Shown here: positions 22,541 through 32,054 of the stretch, in pieces
Position numbering within the stretch: the first letter of the stretch is position 1
Layout of the letters: each line of letters opens with the position of its first letter
DNA from: Fructobacillus sp. CRL 2054
GTDB lineage: Bacteria > Bacillota > Bacilli > Lactobacillales > Lactobacillaceae
Direction of reading: 5' to 3'
Length of the DNA: 64,000 nucleotides
NCBI RefSeq assembly: GCF_028764065.1
Contig: NZ_JACOFN010000007.1
Span: 1 to 64,000, forward strand
Made by a program: the position numbers and the translations under genes
Notes under the pieces: model-generated
The model's input: the letters and a program-made list of their open reading frames with translations, nothing else
The model's database searches: none
What the model was told of the DNA's origin: nothing

Positions 22541-24451
22541 ATGAAACAATTCCGAGTAGAAAATTTAACTTCCGTATATGGCGAAAAAGTCCTTTTTGAG
22601 GACCTTTCCTTCTTAATCTCTTCTGGCGACCGTGTGGGTCTGGTTGGTGTGAACGGGTCGGGGAAGACAACCTTGTTGAACGCCCTCTCTGGTAAGCATC
22701 CAGCCGACAGTGGTACGATTACGACCCAGAACGACTTTCGCATTGGTTACCTGGAACAGGACCCTGATTTGGATGGGCACCTAACGGTCTTGGATGCCGT
22801 TTATGCTGGTGACCAGCCTGTTTTTAAGACGGTACGTGCCTATCAGGAAGCCTTAGAGGCCTTTTCTTTGAATCCCGAGGATACCAAAGCGGCCGACCGT
22901 TTCGAGAAGGCACAAGCTGCTATGGACCGCGATGATGCCTGGACCATTGAATCGCAAATCAAAACAATTTTAACCCAGCTACATTTAACGGACTTAAAAG
23001 CCGAGGTAAAGAATCTTTCCGGTGGTCAGAAGAAGCGTGTGGGGATGGCTCAGGTTTTGATTCAAGAGCCGGACTTGTTGATTCTTGACGAGCCAACCAA
23101 CCACTTGGATTTTGATTCCATCGCCTGGTTGGAGCAGTACCTGGCCAAGTACAAGGGTGCCTTGCTAACCGTTACCCACGACCGTTACTTCCTGGACCGT
23201 GTTACCAACCGTATTTTTGAACTTTCCTTTGGAAAGCTCTACGAATACGAGGGGAACTACCAAGATTACTTGGAAGGTAAGGCGCAACGTCAAGAGGATG
23301 AAGCGCTTGCTGAACACAAGCGTGAAAAGAAGTACGAGCAGGAAAAAATTTGGATGAATAAATCCGCCCGTGCTCGTACAACCAAGCAAAAGGGCCGTGA
23401 GAAGACCTTTGCCCAGTTGGAAGAGTCCATGGGACAGGTTAAGCAAGACGAAGACATCGAGTTGTCTTTGGGCCAGTCGCGCTTGGGTAAGAAAGTCATG
23501 AAGCTGGAACACGCGACTTTGGCATTTGGCGATAAGTTGATTTTCAAAGACTTGTCCATGTTGCTTGGACAGCGAGATCGAATTGGAATTACGGGCCCAA
23601 ACGGAGTTGGAAAGTCTTCACTACTAAACGTTTTGGCCGGTCGCTTGCCTTTAACTGACGGTATCTTTGAAGTGGGCCAGACGGTCAAGCTTGGTTACTA
23701 CACGCAGGTGACGGAAGAGATTCCTGACGATAAGCGTGTCATCGAGTACTTGACGGACGTGGCCTCCACTATCAAGGATGAGAACGGTCAGTCTTTGTCA
23801 GCCAAGGATTTGCTGGAACAGTTCCTCTTTCCACCATTTATGCACGGAACACTTGTCCGTAAGTTGTCTGGTGGGGAACGGCGTCGTCTCTACCTGTTGA
23901 AGATTCTGATGCAAGCACCAAACGTTTTGCTCTTAGATGAGCCAACCAATGATTTGGACATTGGCACTTTGACGGTTTTGGAGAATTTCTTAGCTCGTTT
24001 TGCCGGAACCATTGTGACGGTTTCCCACGATCGTTACTTCTTGGATTCGGTTGCCGATTACGGTTACTACCTATCAGGTGGTGGTGAAGTCGACCGTTAT
24101 AACGGTGCCTTCTCAGACTATTTGGATGAAGTTATCCTTCCACAGGAAAGCGGGAATGGTCAGGCTTCTGTTAAGGAAGAAAAGGCTGCTGAAGACAGTC
24201 CTAAACCAAAGAAGCAAGAGAAAAAACGTAAGCTAACTTATAAAGAAAAGCAAGAATGGGAAACGATTGAAGATGATATTGCTGCTTTGGAAGAGCAAGT
24301 TGATTCTTTGAATACTGATATTGCTGAATGTGGATCAGACTATGGTAAAATCGTGACAATTCAATCAGAATTAGATGAAAAGCAGGCCGCTTTGGATGAA
24401 AAGATGAGCCGCTGGGAATATCTTTCTGAAATTGTTGAAGGACAGGACTAA
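22541..24451 (+). CDS. uup: ABC-F ATPase of the Uup type
   Basis: A 636-residue cytosolic tandem ATPase. The start is ATG 22541 (MKQFRVENLTS); the open frame from 22457 would cover the promoter. Both ATPase domains are complete: GVNGSGKTT, LSGGQKKR, LILDEPTNHLD and GPNGVGKSS, LSGGERRR, LLLDEPTNDLD. The C-terminal 90 residues form a charged coiled coil (KKQEKKRKLTYKEKQEWE...), the DNA/ribosome-binding tail typical of Uup. Uup acts on stalled ribosomes and affects transposon excision in E. coli. The -10 box ends 7 bases before the start and there is no Shine-Dalgarno, so the mRNA is probably leaderless. Confidence 0.88.
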   Translation: MKQFRVENLTSVYGEKVLFEDLSFLISSGDRVGLVGVNGSGKTTLLNALSGKHPADSGTITTQNDFRIGYLEQDPDLDGHLTVLDAVYAGDQPVFKTVRAYQEALEAFSLNPEDTKAADRFEKAQAAMDRDDAWTIESQIKTILTQLHLTDLKAEVKNLSGGQKKRVGMAQVLIQEPDLLILDEPTNHLDFDSIAWLEQYLAKYKGALLTVTHDRYFLDRVTNRIFELSFGKLYEYEGNYQDYLEGKAQRQEDEALAEHKREKKYEQEKIWMNKSARARTTKQKGREKTFAQLEESMGQVKQDEDIELSLGQSRLGKKVMKLEHATLAFGDKLIFKDLSMLLGQRDRIGITGPNGVGKSSLLNVLAGRLPLTDGIFEVGQTVKLGYYTQVTEEIPDDKRVIEYLTDVASTIKDENGQSLSAKDLLEQFLFPPFMHGTLVRKLSGGERRRLYLLKILMQAPNVLLLDEPTNDLDIGTLTVLENFLARFAGTIVTVSHDRYFLDSVADYGYYLSGGGEVDRYNGAFSDYLDEVILPQESGNGQASVKEEKAAEDSPKPKKQEKKRKLTYKEKQEWETIEDDIAALEEQVDSLNTDIAECGSDYGKIVTIQSELDEKQAALDEKMSRWEYLSEIVEGQD

Positions 24452-24470
24452 GGTCCTGTTTTTTTATTGA
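24440..24470 (+). terminator. rho-independent terminator overlapping the uup stop
   Basis: AGGACAGGACTAAGGTCCTG, then TTTTTTT. Confidence 0.75.
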
Positions 24471-24516
24471 ATTTTTTTACCGTTCATTCGTATCAATCCT
24501 AAAAGGGGAAATACAG

Positions 24517-25458
24517 ATGAATCAGAAAGAGTTCTTGTTGGCCATTCATTTAACGAAAGGAATTGGCCTTGTTCGTAAGGAAAAAATTATTCGAGCAATT
24601 GAAGCAGAACAGGTGGAAACGAAATACCCCTGGTCCTTTGCGGAACTAATCGCTGTTTTAGAATTAAGAGGGCAAGAGCGATTGGTTAATCAGCTAGCGA
24701 CTGCTTATCAGGAGGGCCTTTTGCTGGCGAGGAATTACCCGGATGCCTACCTTTCGTACTTTGATGACGAGTATCCGCCATTGCTAAAGGAGAGTTATCA
24801 GACACCGCTGATTCTCTTTTATAAGGGGGACTTGCGGGCATTGCAGTTGCCTGCTTTGGCAGTGGTAGGGACCCGAACGGCAACGGCCTACGGCCAGGAA
24901 GTGTTGAGAGATTTGCTGCCACCCTTGCTTGAAAGGGGAATTGCCATTGTATCTGGTTTAGCGAAGGGGATTGATGTGATGGCGCATCAGGTGACTTTTG
25001 CACATGGGGGTGTTCCGATTGCGGTGATCGGATCAGGGATTGGACGGGCCTATCCGGTACAAAACAGACGTTTGCAGGAGCAGGTAGCGGAACAGGGACT
25101 CTTATTATCCGAGTATCCACGAAACGTCGGCCCCAGTCGGGGACACTTTCCAGAAAGGAATCGAATCATTGCGGGCTTAACCCGAGCAACCCTGGTTGTG
25201 GAAGCTAAGAAACGGTCAGGCTCTCTAATTACGGCTAATTTAGCCTTACAGAATAACCGGGAGGTTTTTGCAGTACCCGGTTCTATTTTTTCCGCAGAAT
25301 CCCGTGGTTGCCATGAAATTATTCAGGCGGGAGCAGTGCCTGTCCAATCAGTTGAAGATATTCTAAAAAAATGCAAATTTTACAAATTGATGTCATTTCC
25401 TTTAAAATTCATACCGAATCGGGAAGAACTGTGCTATGATTTATACAACTTTAAGTGA
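24517..25458 (+). CDS. dprA: DNA-processing protein DprA
   Basis: A 313-residue protein of the DprA/Smf family that loads RecA on incoming single-stranded DNA in transformation. The Rossmann-like core shows AVVGTRTATAYG, IVSGLAKGIDVMAHQ, GSGIGRAYPVQNR and EYPRNVGPSRGHFPERNRIIAGL. The C-terminus is odd: after the core (SVEDILKKC) comes a 24-residue hydrophobic/basic tail that does not resemble a DprA winged helix. The stop codon lies inside the attenuator that precedes codB. DprA is usually next to topA; here codB, codA and one further gene have come between them. Confidence 0.9.
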   Translation: MNQKEFLLAIHLTKGIGLVRKEKIIRAIEAEQVETKYPWSFAELIAVLELRGQERLVNQLATAYQEGLLLARNYPDAYLSYFDDEYPPLLKESYQTPLILFYKGDLRALQLPALAVVGTRTATAYGQEVLRDLLPPLLERGIAIVSGLAKGIDVMAHQVTFAHGGVPIAVIGSGIGRAYPVQNRRLQEQVAEQGLLLSEYPRNVGPSRGHFPERNRIIAGLTRATLVVEAKKRSGSLITANLALQNNREVFAVPGSIFSAESRGCHEIIQAGAVPVQSVEDILKKCKFYKLMSFPLKFIPNREELCYDLYNFK

Positions 25459-25557
25459 TTCAGAGAAATCAGAAGTTGCAAAATATTAAATTTTACCTGG
25501 GGTTTTTAGACCCTTTTTGCAGCGCTCTGAATCACCGATGGTTCGAAGCGCTTTTTT
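25455..25557 (+). promoter_or_regulatory. PyrR-type transcription attenuator before codBA
   Basis: A 5-bp hairpin TGATT/AATCA (25456-25471) presents the loop CAGAGA, which fits the CNGNGA loop of PyrR-binding RNA. Its 5' arm, GTGATTCAGAG (25455-25465), is also perfectly complementary over 11 bases to CTCTGAATCAC (25525-25535), forming an antiterminator. That second segment lies inside the terminator hairpin AGCGCT...AGCGCT (25521-25551) followed by TTTTTT. PyrR with UMP would hold the small hairpin and so allow the terminator to form. The stem departs from the usual PyrR consensus (UU/AA instead of UC/GG near the loop). Confidence 0.6.
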
Positions 25558-25581
25558 CTTTGCAATGAATGGGGGAGTCTG

Positions 25582-26952
25582 ATGGATAATCAAAAACACT
25601 ATCGTGTTCGGCCAATTCCGGCCGAAGAACGAAACCTAGGTAAGTGGGACATGTTTGCCACTTGGTTTGGGGCCAATGCGAACAACGGAACTTGGTACAT
25701 TGGTGGAATCATCGCGGCCTGTGGCATGATTGGTGGACTATGGGCATTGCTCATTGCCTCGATTTTGTCTTATATCTTCTTAAGTTTTATTTCCTTTATG
25801 GGTTACAAGACCGGTCTTTCGACTACCACGCTGAGCCGTGCAACCTTTGGAATTCGTGGCAGTATCATTCCATCCATGATTAACTTCATTATGTTTATGG
25901 GTTGGACGGCGGTGAACACATTCATTGCGGCCACATCGCTTTCTTTCATCTTTCACAGTTTCTTTGGTTGGCCTGTCTACGGTCAAGCTGGTGGAAACAA
26001 GGGCTTGATTGTCGGCATTCTGATTATGTCGGCCTTGCACATCATGAGTATTATTTCTGGACAAAAGTCGGTCCGAATTATTGAACGAATTGGGATTCTT
26101 TTGGTTATCTTCTTCGTTCTCTGGGAGGGCATCGTGGTTTTTCGTCACGTTTCCTTTAACGAATTGGTGAACTGGGTGGTACCCGCTAAGGACCGGATGC
26201 AGTTCGGAGCAGCCATCGATATCTTAGCGGCCTTTAACCTGGCCTGGGTCACTTCAGCAGCAGACTTCTCGCGTTTTGCAAAGACCAAGACGGTTTCAAC
26301 GGTATCTTCCTTCTGGGGTGCCTTGGTTGGTGTCGTTGCCTTTGCGGCCATGGGTTTGAGTACGGCCATTTCGATTGCTTTGACGACGGGCATTTACAAG
26401 CCTGACAACTCTGATCCATCAACGGTTGCTAATGAACTGGGATTGGGAACGATTGCCATGATTGTTATCGTTTTGACGAGTATGACGGCCAACGCGGTCA
26501 ACTTGCAGGCCGCGGGTTCTGCTTTGAATAACATCTTCAGCAAAATTTCTCTTCGAAACGCACTCTTGATTTCAACGATTATCGCCACTATCTTTACCTT
26601 TATTCCAGTTATTAACGGGGATTTCCTAGCGGACTTTACCGCCTTCCTGGACTACATCGGGATGTTCCTTGGCCCAATCATTGCCATCATGATTGTTGAT
26701 TACTTCTTACTCCACAAGGCTGATTACCAGCGCCAAAACTTTGAGAAAAGTCAGGGGCGTTTCTGGTTCAAAGGTGGCTATAACTTCATGGTGATTGCTC
26801 TCTGGGTTGTTGGGGTTTTGATGTATCTCTACCTCTCAAACGTAGAATTTTTGAAGGATACTACCGGGGCGACTTTCCTAGTCATGGTTGTGATTGGGGT
26901 TGTCTACTACGCCTTAGTAAAGTTGACGAATCGTTCAGGTGAAGCACAATGA
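25582..26952 (+). CDS. codB: cytosine permease, NCS1 family
   Basis: A 456-residue NCS1 nucleobase transporter with 12 predicted helices and the family opening (KWDMFATWFGANANNGTWYIGG within residues 21-42, where the substrate and cation sites start). Its stop codon overlaps the codA start (ATGA), so the substrate is most likely cytosine. The Shine-Dalgarno GGGGGAG lies 6 bases before ATG. Expression is probably limited by the attenuator just upstream, which would respond to pyrimidine nucleotides. An extended -10 (TGTGCTATGAT) near 25433 inside dprA may be its promoter. Confidence 0.88.
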   Translation: MDNQKHYRVRPIPAEERNLGKWDMFATWFGANANNGTWYIGGIIAACGMIGGLWALLIASILSYIFLSFISFMGYKTGLSTTTLSRATFGIRGSIIPSMINFIMFMGWTAVNTFIAATSLSFIFHSFFGWPVYGQAGGNKGLIVGILIMSALHIMSIISGQKSVRIIERIGILLVIFFVLWEGIVVFRHVSFNELVNWVVPAKDRMQFGAAIDILAAFNLAWVTSAADFSRFAKTKTVSTVSSFWGALVGVVAFAAMGLSTAISIALTTGIYKPDNSDPSTVANELGLGTIAMIVIVLTSMTANAVNLQAAGSALNNIFSKISLRNALLISTIIATIFTFIPVINGDFLADFTAFLDYIGMFLGPIIAIMIVDYFLLHKADYQRQNFEKSQGRFWFKGGYNFMVIALWVVGVLMYLYLSNVEFLKDTTGATFLVMVVIGVVYYALVKLTNRSGEAQ

Positions 26953-28193
26953 TTATTAAAAACGCACGGATTGAAAACGCAGCAGAAACAAGTGATATTC
27001 GGATTGAAAAGGGTGTGATTACTGAAATTGCACCATCGATTGAAGTGACTGCTGCCGAAGAGGTGTTGGACCTCAAAGGAAAGCTCGTCTTGCCACCCTT
27101 TGTCGATTCCCACGTTCATTTGGATTCAACGCTCACTGCCGGGCAGCCGGAGTGGAACGAAACGGGGACGCTTTTTGATGGCATAAGAATTTGGGCGGAA
27201 CGAAAGAAGACGTTGACTGAAGCCGATGTGAAGAAACGAGCCATTGCCACCTTGAAGAAGCAGGCCAGCCATGGTGTGCAGTATGTCCGTAGTCACGTTG
27301 ATGTGACAGACCCTAACTTAACGGCTCTGAAGGCTTTGTTAGAGGTCCGTGAAGAGGTGAAGCCCTTCATGGATTTGCAGCTGGTGGCCTTCCCACAAGA
27401 TGGCATTCTATCCTTTCCAAATGGAAAAGAGTTGATGGAAAAAGCGGTTCAGATGGGAGTGGATGCCGTTGGTGGTATTCCACATTATGAGTTCAATCAA
27501 TTCTATGGAAAGGACTCTTTGGAGTTCTTAGTTGATTTGGCAAAGCGTTATGACCGTTTGGTTGATGTTCACTGTGATGAAATCGATGATCCGAATTCAC
27601 GAAATCTCGAAGTCCTGGCGACTTTGGCTTATGAGAGTGGTTTGAAGAATAAGGTGACGGCCAGTCACACGGTTTCCTTTGCCTCCGTGCCCGATGCTTA
27701 CGCCTACAAGCTCATGCGTGTTTTGAACATGTCGGGTATTAACATGGTGGCCAACCCATTGGTTAACATGCATCTTGGTGGTCGCTTTGATACTTATCCT
27801 AAGCGTCGTGGCTTGACGCGGGTAAAAGAGTTGTTAGAAAATGATGTCAACGTTTCCTTTGGTGAAGACGACGTGAAGGACCCCTGGTACCCAATGGGGG
27901 ATGGCAACATGCTGGACTCTCTTTATGTCGGTATCTTAGCCTCTGGCTTGATGGGCTACACCCAGATTCAAAATGCTTACAAGTTGATTGGTGAGAACGG
28001 GGCCAAGACTTTGCATCGAGAAGAGGGATACGGTGTTAAAGTCGGCAAAGAAGCCAATTTCTTAGTCTTCGATGAGGACAACTTTTACGATGTTTTGAAT
28101 GAACGCCGGACCATGCTTTATTCCTTCCACAAAGGAGAAGCCATTATCCAAAATCATCCTGTACAGACCATCAGCCATCTGAAAATGAAGTAA
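26949..28193 (+). CDS. codA: cytosine deaminase
   Basis: A 414-residue amidohydrolase that converts cytosine to uracil and ammonia for pyrimidine salvage. Metal ligands are seen in DSHVHLDST (residues 53-61), the central VHCDEIDD and TASHTVSF, and the late Asp in SFGEDDVKDPW. The length matches E. coli CodA (427). It overlaps codB by four bases, so uptake and deamination are coupled. Uracil would enter UMP through the usual phosphoribosyltransferase, which is not in this window. Confidence 0.93.
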   Translation: MIIKNARIENAAETSDIRIEKGVITEIAPSIEVTAAEEVLDLKGKLVLPPFVDSHVHLDSTLTAGQPEWNETGTLFDGIRIWAERKKTLTEADVKKRAIATLKKQASHGVQYVRSHVDVTDPNLTALKALLEVREEVKPFMDLQLVAFPQDGILSFPNGKELMEKAVQMGVDAVGGIPHYEFNQFYGKDSLEFLVDLAKRYDRLVDVHCDEIDDPNSRNLEVLATLAYESGLKNKVTASHTVSFASVPDAYAYKLMRVLNMSGINMVANPLVNMHLGGRFDTYPKRRGLTRVKELLENDVNVSFGEDDVKDPWYPMGDGNMLDSLYVGILASGLMGYTQIQNAYKLIGENGAKTLHREEGYGVKVGKEANFLVFDEDNFYDVLNERRTMLYSFHKGEAIIQNHPVQTISHLKMK

Positions 28194-28271
28194 AGGTTTT
28201 TAGAGTCATTCTTGCCTAGTGTAAATCACCGTGCTATATTTAATTTAATGTGATGAATTAGGGAGAGTAGC

Positions 28272-28892
28272 ATGTATCCAAAACGCTTTATTCAATTATT
28301 TGTTATCTTTTTTGTAACGGTCATTATCGCTGAATTATTGGCCGATGTTTCGGGGATGGAAGCCCTCTGGCCACACATCTTCTTTGTCACGGTCATTGGT
28401 TACCTAGTATTGGTCACACCTTTGACAATCTTGACGATTATGAAGAACCGTAAGAAGTTTGGTAAGGTCGATGCAACGAGTAAAAATGCTGCATTGAACG
28501 AAGCCTATGCCGAATTACCAAACTTGATTGCTTTGGCAACAAAGGATGAAGGTTGCTTAGTTTCAAACACTTTGATTACGTTTAAGCCTTCAACACGCGA
28601 AGAAAACGTTTTGTACATGGTAACGGACAGGGACTCAACAAAGGCTTGTGATTTGCGTTGCCACCCTGAATGTGCCTTTACAACTTGGTACGCGAAGTCA
28701 GGTTTACGTTTGCACTCAAATCAAGCAACGGCCGTTGTGTTGGAAGATGAATTAGCTGAAAGTGAAATTGCTGAACATCCTGAAATTTTGAAGCTTTCTG
28801 AGAATGCAGCGAACCAAGCAGTCATTAAGTTGACTTTTTCTTCTATTGTAATTGAATCTTTCCAAAAGGCTGCCCAAGTGCTAACCTTTTAA
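28272..28892 (+). CDS. membrane-anchored pyridoxamine-phosphate-oxidase-like protein
   Basis: A 206-residue protein with two N-terminal membrane helices (about residues 7-24 and 34-57), then a domain of about 130 residues resembling the FMN-binding split barrel of PPOX-like proteins (LPNLIALATKDEGCLVSN, VLYMVTDRDSTKACDL, CAFTTWYAKSGLRL). Such proteins bind flavin or haem-like ligands and act as reductases, but the resemblance here is by eye and moderate. The ribosome binding site AGGGAGAG precedes ATG. It is separate from codA by about 80 bases and ends in its own terminator. Confidence 0.5.
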   Translation: MYPKRFIQLFVIFFVTVIIAELLADVSGMEALWPHIFFVTVIGYLVLVTPLTILTIMKNRKKFGKVDATSKNAALNEAYAELPNLIALATKDEGCLVSNTLITFKPSTREENVLYMVTDRDSTKACDLRCHPECAFTTWYAKSGLRLHSNQATAVVLEDELAESEIAEHPEILKLSENAANQAVIKLTFSSIVIESFQKAAQVLTF

Positions 28893-28896
28893 TAGA

Positions 28897-28926
28897 CAAA
28901 CGAGTATGAAATATACTCGTTTTTTA
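28897..28926 (+). terminator. rho-independent terminator
   Basis: AACGAGTAT/ATACTCGTT with a short loop and TTTTTTATT. Confidence 0.8.
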
Positions 28927-29018
28927 TTTGGTCATTTGAGATGACTTTTGAAAAAATATCTGTTTTAATATTCTGTATGCTATAATGCAGATAATTTGAA
29001 GAACTGAGAGGATCTGTC

Positions 29019-31115
29019 GTGGCAGAGAAGAAAACGAGCAAAACGACAACTCGTAAGAAAACAACTACTAAGAAGACGACACGCTCTTCTAAGAATAAAA
29101 AACTGGTGATTGTCGAGTCTCCTTCAAAGGCAAAGACAATCGAAAAGTACCTTGGCTCAACCTACCAAGTGGTGGCATCAATTGGTCACGTTCGTGATTT
29201 GCCAAAGTCTACCTTGGGCGTTGATGTTGAGGATAATTATCAACCAAAGTACATTAACATTCGTGGAAAGGGTCCTGTTATCAAGGACCTGAAGAAGGCT
29301 GCTAAAAACGCCAAGCAAGTTTATCTCGCATCCGATCCGGATCGCGAAGGGGAAGCCATTGCCTGGCACTTGCAGTATATTTTAGGGTTGGACCCCGAAA
29401 AATCCAACCGTGTTGTCTTTAATGAAATTACGAAAGACACCGTTAAGAACGCATTCAAAGAGCCTCGTACCATTAACCAAGATTTGGTTGATGCACAACA
29501 GGCACGCCGTATTATCGACCGACTCGTGGGATATTCCATTTCACCCGTCTTGTGGAAGACGGTTAAGCGTGGTTTGTCAGCCGGACGTGTGCAGTCTGTT
29601 GCTTTGGGCTTAATCATTGCCCGTGAAAAAGAGATTCAGGCCTTCCAGCCAGAAGAATACTGGACATTGGATTCTGAATTTAAGAAGGGCCGTTCCAAGT
29701 TCAAGGCGAACTTCTACGGCTTTGACGGAAAGAAGCAGCCACTGCCTGACAACGCAGCTGTTCAGGGTGTAATGGGGCAACTCGACACGAAGCAGCCATT
29801 TACGGTTTCTTCTGTGAAGGCTAAGGAACGTAAGCGTTCCCCACAGCCTCCATTTACAACCTCAACCATGCAGCAGGCAGCCAACACGCAGTTGAAGTTC
29901 CGTACTCGTAAGACGATGATGACAGCGCAGCAGCTGTATGAAGGAATTAACTTGGGACGTGGTCTCGGCCAGGTCGGGTTGATTACCTACATGCGTACCG
30001 ATTCAACCCGTTTGTCAGCCGTTGCTAAGAACGCAGCGGCCCAATACATTCATAACGAATGGGGTGAGGAATACTCCAGTCACAAGCCAGTGGCCGGTGT
30101 TCCTCAAGAAGGAGCACAAGACGCCCACGAAGCTATCCGTCCAACGGATGTCTTTAAGACGCCAGCTTCCATTAAGGATAAGTTGACACCTGATCAGTTC
30201 AAGCTTTACTCATTGATTTGGTCACGCTTTGTGGCTTCCTTGATGACGCCAGAAATCTTGGATACGATGGCTGTCACGGTGGAACAGAACGGTGTGCTCT
30301 TCCATGCTAACGGTTCAAAGACAAAGTTCCCTGGATTTACGAAGGCCTATCCTTCCGCCAAGGAAAGGGATAACCTCCTGCCTGATTTGGCGGAAGGGGA
30401 TACCGTTGATTTGGCAAAGACGAATCCAGAACAGCACTTCACAATGCCACCAGCCCGTTATTCTGAAGCGGCCTTGATTAAGGCCTTGGAAGAAAACGGT
30501 GTGGGACGTCCATCAACCTATGCGCCAACTTTGGATACAATCCAGCGTCGTAACTACGTTCGTGTGGATGCTCGTAAGTTTGTGCCAACCGAACTAGGTG
30601 AAGTGGTTCAAAACATCGTGGACGATAAGTTCCCCGATATTACCAACACCAAGTTCACTGCCAAAGTCGAGCATTCGCTGGATGAAATCGAAGTTGGTGA
30701 AAAGAAGTGGGTACCGGTTGTTGACGAGTTCTACAAGCCATTTGCTAAGGAAGTCGAATCCGCTGAAAAGACTTTGGAAAAGATTACCATGCACGACGAG
30801 CTGGCTGGTATGGACTGTGAAGTCTGTGGAGCACCAATGGTCGTGAAGATGGGACGCTATGGTAAGTTCTACGCCTGTTCTCGTTTCCCTGACTGCCGTA
30901 ATACGAAGGCAATCGTGCAAGAAATCGGTATTGAATGTCCAAAGTGTCATAAGGGTCAGGTTGTTGAGCGAAAGACCAAGCGCGGTCGAAAGTTCTACGG
31001 TTGTTCCCGTTATCCAGACTGTGACTTTGTTTCATGGGATAAGCCAAAGGCACCCGGTGAAGAACAGGCTGACGATAAGAAAGATACGAAAAAGAAGAAA
31101 ACTGGGGCTAAGTAA
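29019..31115 (+). CDS. topA: DNA topoisomerase I
   Basis: A 698-residue type IA topoisomerase that relaxes negative supercoils. It starts at GTG 29019 (AGAGGATC upstream, and an extended -10 TGCTATAAT about 35 bases earlier). The first 28 residues are an unusual Lys/Thr-rich tail ([16 protein letters not shown]) not found in most TopA proteins. The TOPRIM domain begins [12 protein letters not shown], with [13 protein letters not shown]. The catalytic Tyr is in [12 protein letters not shown]. Two C-terminal four-cysteine zinc ribbons (CEVCG... and CPKCHKG...) end with a lysine-rich tail. Confidence 0.96.
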   Translation: MAEKKTSKTTTRKKTTTKKTTRSSKNKKLVIVESPSKAKTIEKYLGSTYQVVASIGHVRDLPKSTLGVDVEDNYQPKYINIRGKGPVIKDLKKAAKNAKQVYLASDPDREGEAIAWHLQYILGLDPEKSNRVVFNEITKDTVKNAFKEPRTINQDLVDAQQARRIIDRLVGYSISPVLWKTVKRGLSAGRVQSVALGLIIAREKEIQAFQPEEYWTLDSEFKKGRSKFKANFYGFDGKKQPLPDNAAVQGVMGQLDTKQPFTVSSVKAKERKRSPQPPFTTSTMQQAANTQLKFRTRKTMMTAQQLYEGINLGRGLGQVGLITYMRTDSTRLSAVAKNAAAQYIHNEWGEEYSSHKPVAGVPQEGAQDAHEAIRPTDVFKTPASIKDKLTPDQFKLYSLIWSRFVASLMTPEILDTMAVTVEQNGVLFHANGSKTKFPGFTKAYPSAKERDNLLPDLAEGDTVDLAKTNPEQHFTMPPARYSEAALIKALEENGVGRPSTYAPTLDTIQRRNYVRVDARKFVPTELGEVVQNIVDDKFPDITNTKFTAKVEHSLDEIEVGEKKWVPVVDEFYKPFAKEVESAEKTLEKITMHDELAGMDCEVCGAPMVVKMGRYGKFYACSRFPDCRNTKAIVQEIGIECPKCHKGQVVERKTKRGRKFYGCSRYPDCDFVSWDKPKAPGEEQADDKKDTKKKKTGAK

Positions 31116-31143
31116 TTTTGCTTAAGAAACTAGTTAAAGTAAA

Positions 31144-31170
31144 AGACGAGCCGCTTGGCTCGCCTTTTTT
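31144..31170 (+). terminator. rho-independent terminator
   Basis: CGAGCC/GGCTCG with a GCTT loop and CCTTTTTT. Confidence 0.75.
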
Positions 31171-31185
31171 AGAAAAGAGATGAAA

Positions 31186-31995
31186 ATGGTCAAAAAAGTA
31201 CTAACAATTGCAGGTTCTGACTCGCTTTCTGGCGGTGGACTGCAAGCTGACTTGGCGACCTTTTCCACAAAGGGGCTAGCAGCTTTTTCGGTAATCTCTT
31301 CGATTGCCATTATTCAAGGGGATGGGGTGCGCATTCAAGCCGTTGATGATCAGACTTTTGCGGCGCAATTTGAGTCGTTGGAGCAGGTTGATCACTTTGA
31401 TGCAATCAAGGTGGGTCTGCTCTGTTCGGTTGAACAAATTGACCAAACCTATCACTTCTTAAAGGGCTACCTTGGGCCAATTGTTGTAGATCCCGTTCTG
31501 TCCTTTAAAGAAGGAGAGCTTGCTGTTGAACCAGAAGTTTTAAAGGCCTATCTGGACCGACTTTTGCCATTGGCCACTGTGGCTACTCCAAATCTGAATG
31601 AAGCCATTGCTTTGGCTGAGCAGAATTATTTGCCACGGACTAAGTCAGCAGCTGTTGCTTTAGCTAAGCAATTAAGTGCTCGTGCTCGCTGTGCTATCTA
31701 TTTGAAGGCGGGGCAGCAGATTTTGGTTGACCATCAAATTGATGTATTGATTGATGAAGATGATCATCTATCAGTGATTCGTCATGAAACAATTCATTCC
31801 GATGGCAATAATGGGGCCGGTTGTACGCTAGCTGCAGCTTTAACAGCACGTCTTGCCTTTGGGGATGAGTTATATGAGGCAGCACAACGTGCGGCAGAAT
31901 TCACACGTCAGGGAATTCTGCATGCCTATACTTTATCGGATAAGCGTTCAGACGGAAACGTTTGGCCAAACTGGTACTTAGCAAAGAATAAATAA
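31186..31995 (+). CDS. phosphomethylpyrimidine / pyridoxine kinase (ThiD-PdxK type)
   Basis: A 269-residue ribokinase-fold kinase. I prefer ATG 31186 (MVKKVLTIAGSD) over 31180, which is too close to the AAAAGAG ribosome binding site. Substrate site: AGSDSLSGGGLQADLATF. Active-site loop: NNGAGCTLAAAL. It phosphorylates hydroxymethylpyrimidine (thiamine pathway) or pyridoxine/pyridoxal; lactic acid bacteria often use this form as the pyridoxal kinase. No thiamine genes lie next to it, so the choice stays open. Confidence 0.82.
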   Translation: MVKKVLTIAGSDSLSGGGLQADLATFSTKGLAAFSVISSIAIIQGDGVRIQAVDDQTFAAQFESLEQVDHFDAIKVGLLCSVEQIDQTYHFLKGYLGPIVVDPVLSFKEGELAVEPEVLKAYLDRLLPLATVATPNLNEAIALAEQNYLPRTKSAAVALAKQLSARARCAIYLKAGQQILVDHQIDVLIDEDDHLSVIRHETIHSDGNNGAGCTLAAALTARLAFGDELYEAAQRAAEFTRQGILHAYTLSDKRSDGNVWPNWYLAKNK

Positions 31996-32054
31996 AAAAA
32001 CGACTCGTTGGTTGAAGCTCCTGTAAGGGAAGCAAATCAATGAGTCGTTTTATT
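31996..32054. terminator. bidirectional terminator
   Basis: AAAACGACTC at one end pairs with GAGTCGTTTT at the other around a long inner region; it serves the two converging genes. Confidence 0.65.

Noticed and set aside
25455-25557. Purine riboswitch before codBA
   Set aside because: The conserved three-way junction sequences (TATAA...TCTACC...) are missing; the PyrR-like layout explains the pairing better.
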